This document shows, one piece after another, positions 32,938 through 40,834 of a stretch of DNA of 40,834 nucleotides (positions are counted from its first letter, which is position 1; the number at the start of each line of letters is the position of its first letter). Made by a program: the position numbers and the translations under genes. Source of the DNA: Paracoccaceae bacterium (GTDB taxonomy: Bacteria > Pseudomonadota > Alphaproteobacteria > Rhodobacterales > Rhodobacteraceae); the NCBI GenBank assembly GCA_021775315.1, contig JAJFIC010000108.1, positions 1 to 40,834 on the forward strand. Direction: 5' to 3'. The notes under the pieces were generated by a model that worked only from the letters and a program-made list of their open reading frames with translations, was not told the origin of the DNA and did no database searches.

Positions 32938-34281
32938 TTAGCCGATACCCTTGGAATTTGCATATCTCGTTTCTTTGAATTCTTGCTCTACAACATCGGG
33001 GCTTTCTTGCTCTGCCAACTTGAGAGGCAGTTCAAAGAAAAACGTTGATCCGGTGCCAACCTCGCTTATGAACCCGATTGTTCCTTGGTGTCGTTCAACA
33101 ATCACTTTGGTTATGCTCAACCCTAGGCCGGTACCGCCGATTTTTCTTTGATCAGATGAATCGACTTGGGTGAATCTTTCAAAGATAGAGTCTTTTGCGG
33201 CGTCTGGAATTCCCGAGCCATGGTCTCTGACAGAAACCCGTGCACTTGAGCCGTTTAGCGACAGTAACACCTCGATCTGCCCACCTATGGGTGAAAACTT
33301 TGCCGCATTCGACATGAGGTTTGCCATCACCTGCATAAGGCGGTTATTATCTCCGCTCACCATCACAGGTAAATCGACACCAGTTGTATTAAAAAATACG
33401 CCGAGCTTGGTTGCGTACCCCTCATTGGCCTCAACCGCTTCATTGACCAGACGTGAAAGATTGACCGTATCGCTCCGAAGCTCGATCATCCCGGAACTAA
33501 GCTTTTCCACATCCAGAATGTCGTCCACCAGAAACCCCAAACGGTCCGCATTCGTTGCAGCCATATCCAACAACCGTTCGAGTTTATCGGGGTCATTTCT
33601 AATTGCGTCGGTCCTTGTCAGGCCCAAAGCACCTTTGATTGATGTAAGCGGGGTGCGCAATTCATGGCTGACAGTCGAAACAAACTCGGATTTTGCCTTT
33701 TCCGCCTCTTTCCGTTCAGAAATGTCTCTTATGATTGACACAATCCGAGGCTGCTCTCCTTCTGCGTCGATAAACTGGCGCGTGATCTCAATCGATTCCT
33801 GATTTCTGTTAATTGCTTCAAAAGTAATTGCAGGCAAGGCGCCTTTAACCAAAGGTTCAATCGATTTGCGGTACTGCATCTCGTTAAAGTAGTCACCAAT
33901 GTCATTTAGCGTTTTTGTGCGGTATTGGGCCTCGCTCCATCCCAAGTCTCTTCGCGCGGATTTATTCATGTAGCCAAATTTGAGCGTATCCGGACAAGAG
34001 ATGTGGATTTTATCTTGGAGCAGATCAAGGGTTGTTTTGTACTGACGCAGGTCGGCTTCGGCTGCATCCCGTGCCAATGTAAAAGGCCGAATTGCCCAAA
34101 GGTAAATGAGCGGACTGGTGAGCAGGACAAGAAACACTGTGTCAACCAATGGCCAAAACCAAAAATTGGAAGCCCCAAACATCTGAAGGGAATGTGGTGC
34201 TACAAATATAAAGAACATGATCGCAATTTCCACGACAAAGACTATCGCCGTTATTCGAAAAATCGTATTTATGTTCGACAT
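32938..34281 (-). CDS. PAS-domain membrane histidine kinase
   Basis: The protein has 447 residues. Two membrane helices (about 7-28 and 36-58) are followed by a PAS domain (about 75-190), HisKA with His206 (SHELRTPLTSIKGALG), and HATPase (NLMSNAAKF, DHGSGIP, GGTGLGLSI). ATG 34281 has AGGGGA 8 nt ahead; a frame extension to 34386 runs into the XRE remnant and is not supported. It is the first of the leftward kinase-receiver-kinase row, 34 nt before the receiver gene. There is almost no periplasmic part, so it likely senses an internal or membrane cue. Confidence 0.92.
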   Translation of the reverse strand: MSNINTIFRITAIVFVVEIAIMFFIFVAPHSLQMFGASNFWFWPLVDTVFLVLLTSPLIYLWAIRPFTLARDAAEADLRQYKTTLDLLQDKIHISCPDTLKFGYMNKSARRDLGWSEAQYRTKTLNDIGDYFNEMQYRKSIEPLVKGALPAITFEAINRNQESIEITRQFIDAEGEQPRIVSIIRDISERKEAEKAKSEFVSTVSHELRTPLTSIKGALGLTRTDAIRNDPDKLERLLDMAATNADRLGFLVDDILDVEKLSSGMIELRSDTVNLSRLVNEAVEANEGYATKLGVFFNTTGVDLPVMVSGDNNRLMQVMANLMSNAAKFSPIGGQIEVLLSLNGSSARVSVRDHGSGIPDAAKDSIFERFTQVDSSDQRKIGGTGLGLSITKVIVERHQGTIGFISEVGTGSTFFFELPLKLAEQESPDVVEQEFKETRYANSKGIG

Positions 34282-34389
34282 ATTATGGGTCCCCTGAGTT
34301 TGCTCCGGGGCATTATTGACAAACTTTGTGGCAATTTCGTGATTGATGCGAATTTCCAATTTCCGGGCAACGGCCGGCAACAGCACTCA

Positions 34390-34637
34390 TTCCGGCACGA
34401 CGCCGGATTAACTCACGAAGAATTGGGCGCGCCTGCGAGGCCATTTCCAACATTGAGCGCGGCAAAAGTCTGCCGACCTTGGAGACGCTGGCGGCTCTGT
34501 CGGAAACGCTTGAAAAATCGTTGCGAGATTTCTTTCCGACTGGCTCATTTGACGACAATGTGAACCCCAACCGTTTAAAGCTGGAAGCTGAGGTAATGGC
34601 CCTGTTCCGCAGGGGTTGTGTTAGTCCAGCGATTTGA
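34390..34637 (+). pseudogene. XRE-family HTH repressor remnant (frameshifted)
   Basis: On the plus strand one frame reads DAGLTHEELG and, after a frame change near 34430, another reads EAISNIERGKSLPTLETLAA followed by LSETLEKSLRDFF. Together they make most of an XRE helix-turn-helix domain. There is no start for either part and the second ends at a stop at 34637, inside the 3' end of the oppositely oriented hydrolase gene. It is a decayed regulator. Confidence 0.7.
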
Positions 34638-35487
34638 TGAAGTCGTCAACCATGGCCACGATGACCGGCGCCAGAAGTGGGGTGATGACGTGGCCCATAC
34701 CATCGACGATTTCCAGTTTTGCATTCGGGATTAGGGCGGCGATTTCGCGCCCCAGTTCGGGGGGCAGCAGCGTGTCAATCGCGCCGTGGATTACAAAGCA
34801 GGGCAGGTCGACAGATTTCAGCATTTCGCGGCGGTCAGGTGCCGAAATGATCGCAAGAAGTTGGCGATTAACGCCCTCGGAATCATGGGAGCGGTCCCAG
34901 ATTTCCCCGGCTTCATCTACTATGTCTTCTTCACTCATTGGATAGCCGTGGCTTCCCCAGTCATTGTGACCCTGAAGCCAACTGTCCTGTGTCTCCTTCC
35001 GGGTTTGGGGGTATTCAACAAGTTGCGGCAGAAGAGAAACGTCGTTTAGCCGTGCAGCGGTCATAACAATCGTGTCACTGAGCAGTCGGTCGGCATGTTC
35101 GATGGCCAGAAATTGTGCAATTCCTCCGCCCATCGAGATACCGAATATATGCGCTTTGTCGATCTCAAGTGAGTCCATCAAGCCAATGGTGTCATTTGCC
35201 ATATCTAAAGCGGTGTAGGGGGCTTTTGGCATGTCACCAGCCTTGGCTGCGGCCAAAATGTCCTGAGCCTTTCCACTAACACCGTCAGCCGGGCACCGCT
35301 GGGACAGGCCAACATCGCGATTGTCATAGATCACGGTGCGATAACCGAGATTGGAAAAGCCTTGCATGAACTCCTTTGGCCAATGAGCTAGCTGAGTGCC
35401 CAGGCCGCGGATCAGAATGAGCGGAACTCCGTCTTTGGGGCCGTATTCCTCATATTCGAGCATGATGCCGTTGGCTTTGATCTGCAT
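34621..35487 (-). CDS. Alpha/beta hydrolase
   Basis: The protein has 288 residues. Nucleophile Ser118 is in GISMGG, the acid is Asp238 (HGAIDTLLP), and the base is His266 (GMGHVITP). The oxyanion region is IRGLGTQLAHW. It belongs with soluble esterases and lactone hydrolases of this fold; the substrate is unknown. AGGAA lies ahead of ATG 35487. It is the only complete gene between the two remnants and has no clear partner, although the ligase at 36.2-37.7 kb is on the same strand. Confidence 0.9.
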   Translation of the reverse strand: MQIKANGIMLEYEEYGPKDGVPLILIRGLGTQLAHWPKEFMQGFSNLGYRTVIYDNRDVGLSQRCPADGVSGKAQDILAAAKAGDMPKAPYTALDMANDTIGLMDSLEIDKAHIFGISMGGGIAQFLAIEHADRLLSDTIVMTAARLNDVSLLPQLVEYPQTRKETQDSWLQGHNDWGSHGYPMSEEDIVDEAGEIWDRSHDSEGVNRQLLAIISAPDRREMLKSVDLPCFVIHGAIDTLLPPELGREIAALIPNAKLEIVDGMGHVITPLLAPVIVAMVDDFIKSLD

Positions 35488-35662
35488 TTCGTATTTCCTA
35501 TGTTGTGTGGTTATGCATTTGGCCCGCCAGAAAAAGCGAAATACTCCCGGTGCAATTTTCGAGTATCATGTATGCCGTGATAAGCCTCAAGGGGGAAGTC
35601 TCCAATAGCAGACAGCGGTGCATCGCGCAGCTAACGGCAGGTTTGAGCTCGATGCTACTGCG

Positions 35663-35944
35663 TCAACTTTCTGAAACGTGCTTCCGAAAAAGGCTCATCA
35701 GCGATGCGAAGTGTTCGTAGCTCTCTAGGTGGGCAGGCTCGACCCCCTCTGCCTCGATAACTGCGCGGAAGAATTTTCTGGGCGACAATTCTGATCGTTC
35801 AGTCAGGTCTTCTTTCACCTTTGGTGCGAGGCAAAACCCCAATTGGTAGCATGCAGCGTCCAAGAACTTTTGAAGTTGGTTTTTGCGAGTGAGAACCGCG
35901 AAAGTATTCTGTCCTGTCTGAACTAAAACAACGGTCCAATTCAT
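35663..35944 (-). CDS. Hypothetical small island protein
   Basis: From ATG 35944 the frame encodes 93 residues: a beta-like start (MNWTVVLVQTGQNTFAVL), a helical middle (NQLQKFLDAACYQLGF), and a charged C-terminal half (SPRKFFRAVIEAEGVEP). Amino acid make-up looks protein-like, but the ribosome site is weak and I recognise no family. The frame stays open to 36049, next to the IS6 remnant; the longer N-terminus looks unlike a protein. Confidence 0.4.
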   Translation of the reverse strand: MNWTVVLVQTGQNTFAVLTRKNQLQKFLDAACYQLGFCLAPKVKEDLTERSELSPRKFFRAVIEAEGVEPAHLESYEHFASLMSLFRKHVSES

Positions 35945-36061
35945 AATTGGCCACGGTCGACAAGGGCATTGTCCTGTACTTGCTGCCGACGGTCGAACGA
36001 TACGGGATCCGATGTTGGCCACAATCGTCGGGCCTAATTTCAAACCCATCCTGCGGATCGA

Positions 36062-36186
36062 TTAAGAACCAACATCGATCCCGCGTTCGGCCAGCATTTC
36101 CTCAAAATCCCGAAAGCTCAACGGGAAACGAAAATAGAGCCATACGTGATGATCAGAAAAAAAACGGCGGTGGCAAATGTCAGGAG
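36062..36186 (-). pseudogene. IS6-family transposase fragment
   Basis: The minus frame ending at TAA 36062-36064 encodes HVWLYFRFPLSFRDFEEML followed by AERGIDV, the conserved N-terminal segment of IS6/IS26-type transposases. After that it runs into a stop; the catalytic DDE domain is missing. Upstream, the frame extends toward 36186 with a weaker match to the N-terminal helix-turn-helix region. No terminal inverted repeats were recognised. It is a dead remnant. Confidence 0.75.
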
Positions 36187-36229
36187 GCGCCTTCGTTTGG
36201 ATTAATCGACTCTGCGAAAATGCAGGAGA

Positions 36230-37744
36230 TCACAACCACTTCTCCATCTCGTGGCGCTGTATTTTGCCAGTGGTCGAGCGCGGCAGATCATCAAACGCGA
36301 TAAACCGCACCTCTTTGGGCACTTTGTAACCGGCTAGGCTTGCCCGGCAAAGGGTGGCTACGTCGACTTCAGTAAGGCTTTCGTCATGACGCGCGACAAA
36401 GGCGACAGGCACCTCGCCCCAACTCGCGTCCCTTTTGCGGATGACAACTGCGTCGGCAATGCGCCTGTCCGCCAACAAAACACGTTCGATTTCCGCCGGG
36501 TAGACATTCTCGCCGCCTGATTTGATCATGTATTTGGCCCGGTCAACAAAATCTAACAATCCATCTAGGTTGCGCCGGAACAAATCACCCATTCGGAACC
36601 AACCGCTGGAAAAGTCCTTTGCATTCGTCTCAGGCGCGTTCCAATAGCCTGAAAAGACAGTGGGGCCGCGGATCGCCAGTTCGCCGGGCGCGCCTTCAGC
36701 GACGTCGTTTCCATCCCCGTCCACAAGACGCACTTCGCAAAGGGTGCTGATACGTTTGGACAAACTGTAGTTCGAATCGCCAGGCGCAATCAGTCCGGCC
36801 GAGGCGGGCGGCGCTCCGGTTTCGGTAGAGCCGAACGAATTGAGGTAAGGAGCCTTCAGAAGTTGGGTCAGTTCCACCACTTCCTGCCTTGGAACGAGAT
36901 CAGCCATTGCTCCCACGCAAGCGATGCGTTTGAGGATTGGCTTTCGGTCTTTGAGATACCGGATCATCGGCTCAATCGCACCCGGCATCATCACGAACCA
37001 GCTTAGCGAGTGGCGCTCGGCCACGTCGATCATCGCCTCGGGCTGAAAACCGTCGATGACCGCGACGGGCGAGCCGGACATCAACGCCCCAAGCTGCTGG
37101 TCGGTCGAGGCCATGTGGAACATCGGCGCCCAAGCGACAAAGGCGTCTTCTTCGCGGATGCCAACATCAAGGCGCAGGGCGCACATCCGGGCGATCTGGG
37201 CTCGGTGACTGATCAGCGCGCCCTTGGGCAGGCCGGTCGTGCCGCTGGTGTAAAGGATCAAAACCCCGTCTTCAGGATCGACTTTGGGGTTTGGCAGGGC
37301 TGGCGTCGCCGCTTTCAGCAACGCGGGATATTCGGTGTCGAGATTGATCACTGCACAATTCGGCAGGGAGTAGTTCTTCAGCCTTTGTGAGTTGCCTTCC
37401 GACACCAATAGAAGCGTAGGCTCGACCAGCGAAAGGCAATGCTGCAGTTCCGCCTCGGCCAGCCGCCAGTTCTGGCAGGCAAGGATCGCGCCAGTCATGG
37501 CGCAGGCAAGCTGCGCTTCGATATATTCAGGGCGGTTTTCCGACAGGATTGCGACCCGATCGCCGCGCCTGATCCCCTGATCCGCAAAAATCCGGGCCAG
37601 CCGGGTGACACGGCTGTCAAGCTCGCGATAACGGCAAACAGTGCCGTTATGTTCAATAGCCGGGGCATCCGCCTTGCGTCGAACCTGCGCATGAAACAGC
37701 CCGTAAATGGTGGATTTTCCAGATGCGGCGACGCTGTTTTGCAT
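36230..37744 (-). CDS. AMP-dependent acyl-CoA synthetase/ligase
   Basis: The protein has 504 residues with the adenylate-forming signatures: YTSGTTGLPKG (165-175), FGSTETG, GWFRMGDLF, IKSGGENVYPAEIE, and catalytic Lys494 in STTGKIQ. It should activate a carboxylic acid with ATP and pass it to CoA. ATG 37744 has GGGA 8 nt ahead; a TTG extension to 37765 is not needed. It is island cargo with no clear pathway partner. The acid is unknown. Confidence 0.92.
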   Translation of the reverse strand: MQNSVAASGKSTIYGLFHAQVRRKADAPAIEHNGTVCRYRELDSRVTRLARIFADQGIRRGDRVAILSENRPEYIEAQLACAMTGAILACQNWRLAEAELQHCLSLVEPTLLLVSEGNSQRLKNYSLPNCAVINLDTEYPALLKAATPALPNPKVDPEDGVLILYTSGTTGLPKGALISHRAQIARMCALRLDVGIREEDAFVAWAPMFHMASTDQQLGALMSGSPVAVIDGFQPEAMIDVAERHSLSWFVMMPGAIEPMIRYLKDRKPILKRIACVGAMADLVPRQEVVELTQLLKAPYLNSFGSTETGAPPASAGLIAPGDSNYSLSKRISTLCEVRLVDGDGNDVAEGAPGELAIRGPTVFSGYWNAPETNAKDFSSGWFRMGDLFRRNLDGLLDFVDRAKYMIKSGGENVYPAEIERVLLADRRIADAVVIRKRDASWGEVPVAFVARHDESLTEVDVATLCRASLAGYKVPKEVRFIAFDDLPRSTTGKIQRHEMEKWL

Positions 37745-38473
37745 TATTGTTTCCCGCTCAGACAATTCGTGTTGTCAGCCTACAACGTCTCCCAGACTTA
37801 CATCAATCTCCAAGGTGAACACGGCTAAGAGCGGGGGATCGTCAAATTATTTGGGAAAGCTCAAATCTGCGTTTCAGCCACGCGCAATAGATATGGCCGA
37901 AGCTGATGTTGTGCGCTATCCGCAAAAAGACGTTCGGGGGGCAAGTCAAACTGATCTTTTACCCGCCCTGCGGCGTTGGATTAAGCAGTTGGTTGATCGG
38001 ATAGCAGCTTAGTTGCCGGTGCAGAGGTGGGCTGGATGATCAAGGCGAAAGCAAGAGCTACTGCGCGCATTCGGATTTTCCCAATTGTTTGTTTTGAAAA
38101 AATACTTCTAAGGAGAACCAATAGACCGGCCCCATCCACCAAAGCCAGCACTTGTAATGCCGTTTGAAGTTGAAACTTGATATGAATCGAGCGGCCCCAA
38201 TTCAATTACGCGAACAGTGCCGCCGTTCAAACCTATTCGGCCTGCATGTGCTGCCGCCTGGCAAATTGAGGAATCGTCAGTATAGACGTTTGATACACGT
38301 CAGGTGGCATCGATTACATTTACCATCGCGCTAGTGGGATCAAACTGCCTGCAGAAAACGATCCAAACTTTGCCCGCGTCTATGCCGAGGCCGAAGCTGG
38401 CCTAGAAAAGCAAACCGATCGAAATGGACCAGGTACCATAGAGGCCGCGATCAATGCCCTTTATCATTCGGAC
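37745..38473. other. 730-bp stretch upstream of the integrase, mostly decayed DNA
   Basis: It holds short frames without family resemblance, including one ending in a 39-codon stretch on the plus strand (MAEADVVRYPQ..., stop near 38012) and a signal-peptide-like one on the minus strand (MRAVALAFALIIQPTSAPA). The last 180 bp (38294-38473) read as integrase N-terminal sequence without a start codon. Confidence 0.5.
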
Positions 38474-39313
38474 TTGTGGAAAGTTGGTCTGAAACGACCC
38501 ACACAAATTATATACCAGCGTGACCTCAAACGACTAATTGCCAAAGCAGGTCATGTAAAGCTTCGCCATATCAATCGAAAACACATTGAAAGCGACATGG
38601 CAAAACTCAAGCCCAATCCAGCCAACATGCGGCGGCGGGTTTGGCGGAAACTCATGGAATTTGCCGTGCATGAAGGGCTGGTCGAGACTGATCCGACCAT
38701 TGGCATCAGGGGTCGCCTAACCCCAAAAACTGATGGCCACACTCCATGGACAGTCAAAGATATTGCCAAATTCAGGGAATATTGGGCCGTCGACAGCGCG
38801 CCTCGGATCGCTATGGAATTGTTTCAGTGGACAGGTGCGCGGGTTGTCGATGTGATGGTAATGGGGCCAGCCCAAATAACGGATGGCTACCTGTTTTTCA
38901 CACAAGAAAAAACCGGATTCAATTGTACGCTACCGCTGATGATTTTACCGGATGGCATGACCGCACTGCAAACAGACCTGACGCATTTTCAAACGTCAGT
39001 GCGCCACGCCACAGGCCACTTGGTTTGGGTTGTCACCAGTCACGGAAAACCTCGTAGCCAAAAAGGTTTGTCACAATGGTTCAGTGAAAAAGCTAATGAA
39101 GCTGGGCTGGCTACCGACAGAACTGCCCACGGTCTACGAAAGTATCGGGATGTCAGGCTTGCAGAAGCTGGACTGTCAACTCTCCAGATTCGATCTTGGA
39201 CGGGGCAACAAGACCTTAAAACACTAGAGCTCTATATCAGGGACGCCAACCTTCGAGCGGTGCTTGAAGGGCCAAAACAAGAACGAAAATTGTCTAACAA
39301 TACGAAACTTTAG
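38474..39313 (+). CDS. Tyrosine recombinase/integrase of the island, N-terminus damaged
   Basis: From TTG 38474 the frame encodes 279 residues with a full catalytic set: Arg123 (TGARVVD), Lys146 (EKTGF), His219 and Arg222 (HGLRKYR), Trp242 and Tyr254 (LYIRDAN). The SAM-like core-binding domain occupies about 5-75. Protein-like sequence in the same frame continues upstream to 38294 (GGIDYIYHRASGIKLPAE) without a start codon, and a stop precedes it. The true N-terminus appears to be in another frame from about 38266 (LRNRQYRRLIHV), so a frameshift near 38300 is likely. It points at tRNA-Ser, 46 nt away. Confidence 0.85.
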   Translation: MWKVGLKRPTQIIYQRDLKRLIAKAGHVKLRHINRKHIESDMAKLKPNPANMRRRVWRKLMEFAVHEGLVETDPTIGIRGRLTPKTDGHTPWTVKDIAKFREYWAVDSAPRIAMELFQWTGARVVDVMVMGPAQITDGYLFFTQEKTGFNCTLPLMILPDGMTALQTDLTHFQTSVRHATGHLVWVVTSHGKPRSQKGLSQWFSEKANEAGLATDRTAHGLRKYRDVRLAEAGLSTLQIRSWTGQQDLKTLELYIRDANLRAVLEGPKQERKLSNNTKL

Positions 39314-39330
39314 ACAATTACTCTTAATTT
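39288..39330 (+). terminator. Integrase terminator or arm-type site (10-bp inverted repeat)
   Basis: AATTGTCTAA (39288-39297) and TTAGACAATT (39310-39319) are perfect inverted repeats with a 12-nt loop, overlapping the integrase stop codon and followed by a T-rich run. The same octamer occurs near the left end of the island, so it may also be bound by the recombinase. Confidence 0.5.
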
Positions 39331-39358
39331 TCCTTTAATAACAGTGACTTATTTTGAG

Positions 39359-39376
39359 GTGGCGGACAGACAGGGA
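39359..39376 (+). repeat. Right attachment site copy in tRNA-Ser 3' end
   Basis: It is identical to 28464-28481. It covers the encoded CCA end, the 3' acceptor strand and part of the T-stem, the usual core for tRNA-directed integrases; the tRNA stays intact. Confidence 0.85.
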
Positions 39377-39449
39377 TTCGAACCCTGGAGACAGTTCCCC
39401 GCCTACACACTTTCCAGGCGTGCGCCTTCGACCACTCGGCCACCTGTCC
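39360..39449 (-). tRNA. tRNA-Ser (anticodon GGA)
   Basis: The gene has 90 nt, including an encoded CCA. Acceptor GGACAGG pairs with TCTGTCC. The anticodon loop is CTGGAAA on a CACGC/GTGTG stem, anticodon GGA at 39415-39413. A long variable arm typical of tRNA-Ser and the T-arm CAGGG-TTCGAAT-CCCTG follow. It decodes UCC/UCU. It is the integration site of the island on its 3' side. Confidence 0.97.
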
Positions 39450-39664
39450 GTAAACGGGGGTTTAGCCTTGAAGGCGGATCAAGCGCAAGTCCATTTTGAA
39501 CAGATTTCTGTTCTGTGTGGCAACACCCGCTTTGAGGGGTGGGAAATTGGGTTTCAGCGGGCCTGTCAGGGCTGGGCGGCACACATAGCGGGCTTTCGGT
39601 GATTGCGATCCGATAGCATCTCATCGGGCGCAAAGAATGTCAAATAGCCGCCGGAACGGCTGGT

Positions 39665-40384
39665 TCAACTGCCAAGCAGCATGTGCACCCGGCGGTTTTG
39701 CTTGCCCTTGTTTTCGATCTTGCCGATGCGCATCGGGCCTATTTCACTGCTGTTCAGCACATGCGTGCCGCCGCAGGGCTGCAGGTCAATCTGCGTGTCT
39801 TTCGTGCCAATCCTGATCAGGCGCACATGCCCGGCGCCAGTTGGTGGTTTGACGGACATGGTTTTGACCATCTCGGGTTTGGCGGCGAGTTCGGCGTCCG
39901 TGATCCAACTGTCCGTCACATCCAGATCCCGCGCGATCAGGGCGTTCAACGCACCCTCAATCGCTTGTTTGTCTTGGGGCGGTTCCGGCATCATGAAATC
40001 CAACCGGCCTTTTTCAGCCGAGATTTGACCGCCGGTCACCGGCAAAGGGATCACGACCGACAGCAAATGCAACGCCGTATGAACCCGCATGTAGCGATAG
40101 CGGCTTTCCCAATCCAGCGTCTGGGTGATTTCCGCCCCGACTGGTGGAAACACAGCATCCGGCTCCCCCAACAAAACAATCTGTTCACCCTCGCCCTTTA
40201 CGGCCCCGACAACGCTCATGCTGCCGCCGTTCCAATCAAGCCGCCCGATGTCGCCGGGTTGACCACCACCAGTGGGGTAAAACACGGATTGGTCAAGAAC
40301 CACGCCGCCGCGGTCGGAATGGCCGGTGACGATGCCGCTTGCCTGTTTCAGATAAGCGTCTGCGCGGAACAATGCTTTGGTCAT
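39665..40384 (-). CDS. Alanyl-tRNA editing protein, AlaX-like
   Basis: The protein has 239 residues. The zinc ligands of the editing domain are visible: His102 and His106 (RVHTALHLL), Cys204 and His208 (CGGTHV). [12 protein letters not shown] is the conserved N-terminal turn. It is a free-standing homologue of the AlaRS editing domain and removes Ser or Gly mischarged on tRNA-Ala. Its start overlaps the MscS-like gene's stop by 4 nt (ATGA), so they share an operon. Its position beside tRNA-Ser is probably accidental. Confidence 0.94.
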   Translation of the reverse strand: MTKALFRADAYLKQASGIVTGHSDRGGVVLDQSVFYPTGGGQPGDIGRLDWNGGSMSVVGAVKGEGEQIVLLGEPDAVFPPVGAEITQTLDWESRYRYMRVHTALHLLSVVIPLPVTGGQISAEKGRLDFMMPEPPQDKQAIEGALNALIARDLDVTDSWITDAELAAKPEMVKTMSVKPPTGAGHVRLIRIGTKDTQIDLQPCGGTHVLNSSEIGPMRIGKIENKGKQNRRVHMLLGS

Positions 40385-40834
40385 TTCTTGCCTCCGAAGT
40401 TTTTGCTCAGCACCTCGCCAATTTCGTCAAGGTTGCGCAAATTGATGTCACGCTGGGCAAACGGAATTTCGATGCTGGCTTCGCGAAAGCGGCGGACAAT
40501 TTCGTAATTCATGTCGGATTTCACGCTCAAGACATAATTCACGTCCTTGAGAATGGCGCGGATTTCGAAATCCATGCTGTCAGCGCCAAAACCCAGGAAA
40601 ACCACGCCCGGATTGGTCCGGTGGTCGACCATTTCATGCGCTTCGGCGATTTCAAGCAAGATGGAGCGCACCTGTTCCGGGTCGCTGTCATAGGCCACGC
40701 CAACTGGCACTTTGACCCGGCCATTCATGTTGCTGTGGGTCCAGTTGGTCACCGTGCCGGATATGAAATCGGCATTTGGGACAACGACCGTGGCGCGGTC
40801 AAAGGTTTCGATTTCGGTTGAGCGGACCGAGATT
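40381..40834 (-). CDS. MscS-family mechanosensitive channel, C-terminal part (5' end outside window)
   Basis: The frame is open to the window edge, giving about 150 C-terminal residues. [22 protein letters not shown], beginning about 3 residues from the edge, is the conserved beta domain of MscS channels, followed by the alpha/beta cytoplasmic vestibule ([13 protein letters not shown], then [14 protein letters not shown]). It would release solutes on osmotic downshock. The membrane part lies outside. AlaX follows with a 4-nt overlap. Confidence 0.9.
   Translation of the reverse strand, partial: ISVRSTEIETFDRATVVVPNADFISGTVTNWTHSNMNGRVKVPVGVAYDSDPEQVRSILLEIAEAHEMVDHRTNPGVVFLGFGADSMDFEIRAILKDVNYVLSVKSDMNYEIVRRFREASIEIPFAQRDINLRNLDEIGEVLSKNFGGKK

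Larger units (their letters stand above)
28464..39376. mobile_element. tRNA-Ser-integrated genomic island, about 10.9 kb
   Basis: Boundaries are an 18-bp direct repeat, the right copy lying in the intact tRNA-Ser 3' end and the left copy in a gene-free stretch. A tyrosine recombinase gene lies 46 nt inside the right end. Cargo: patatin, two histidine kinases and a receiver protein, XRE remnant, alpha/beta hydrolase, small gene, IS6 remnant, and acyl-CoA synthetase-like ligase. The DNA is more AT-rich than the flanks by eye. The damaged recombinase N-terminus suggests the island may no longer move by itself. Confidence 0.85.

Noticed and set aside
37707-38012. Plus-strand frame between ligase and integrase
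   Set aside because: It begins antisense to the ligase, has no ribosome site, and only its last 39 codons look protein-like.
1-40834. CRISPR array or complete insertion sequence
   Set aside because: No regularly spaced repeats were seen, and the only transposase-like sequence is a short N-terminal fragment.

Overview
The window looks like chromosomal DNA from an alphaproteobacterium of the Rhodobacterales, probably a marine roseobacter. The reasons are protein-level resemblances: a gene-transfer-agent (GTA) type endolysin/holin pair, a one-piece PntA with PntB, rplM-rpsI, a Hint_2 protein, an ArgC with a GTGCNA active-site motif and a 1-Cys peroxiredoxin. Genus cannot be fixed by reading alone. 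Most of the window is moderately GC-rich and densely coded; the stretch from about 28.4 to 39.4 kb reads visibly more AT-rich.

Layout. 1-3853 (minus): the start of a FliM/SpoA-like gene, then a two-component set made of a receiver-only regulator, a small membrane protein and a symporter-fused histidine kinase. 3969-8368 (minus): a tight gene row, acyltransferase - murI - argC - ccmE - GTA-type endolysin - holin. 8487-11617: tryptophanase with a possible Trp-containing leader peptide, rpsI/rplM, and a thioesterase. 11690-18737: an ECHDC3-like crotonase, pntAB with an exact CRP-type palindrome upstream, an ICMT-like methyltransferase, and an aldehyde ferredoxin oxidoreductase divergent from a MocA-like nucleotidyltransferase. 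18820-21750: a Hint-domain protein with a small membrane protein, then a cytochrome P450. 21879-24167 (minus): four overlapping genes, two DUF1538 membrane proteins, a PII-like protein and a CBS-pair protein. 24332-28335: an NAD(P)-binding reductase, a 1-Cys peroxiredoxin, a probable small RNA under an FNR-type box, DUF2478 and MoeA with one or two tiny genes ahead of it.

28464-39376 is a genomic island of about 10.9 kb inserted at the 3' end of tRNA-Ser(GGA). An 18-bp direct repeat copies the tRNA end; a tyrosine recombinase gene lies next to the intact tRNA; and short TTAGACAA/TTGTCTAA motifs lie just inside both ends. Its cargo is a patatin-like phospholipase, two histidine kinases flanking a receiver-only regulator, an alpha/beta hydrolase, an acyl-CoA synthetase-like ligase, and remnants of an XRE repressor and an IS6-type transposase. 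The chromosome resumes with tRNA-Ser, an AlaX editing protein and an MscS-type channel cut by the window edge.

The most promising undescribed items are the DUF1538-DUF1538-PII-CBS operon (a putative ion transporter with its own cytosolic sensors), the small RNA at about 26010-26072, and the tRNA-Ser island with its kinase-receiver-kinase-patatin cargo.
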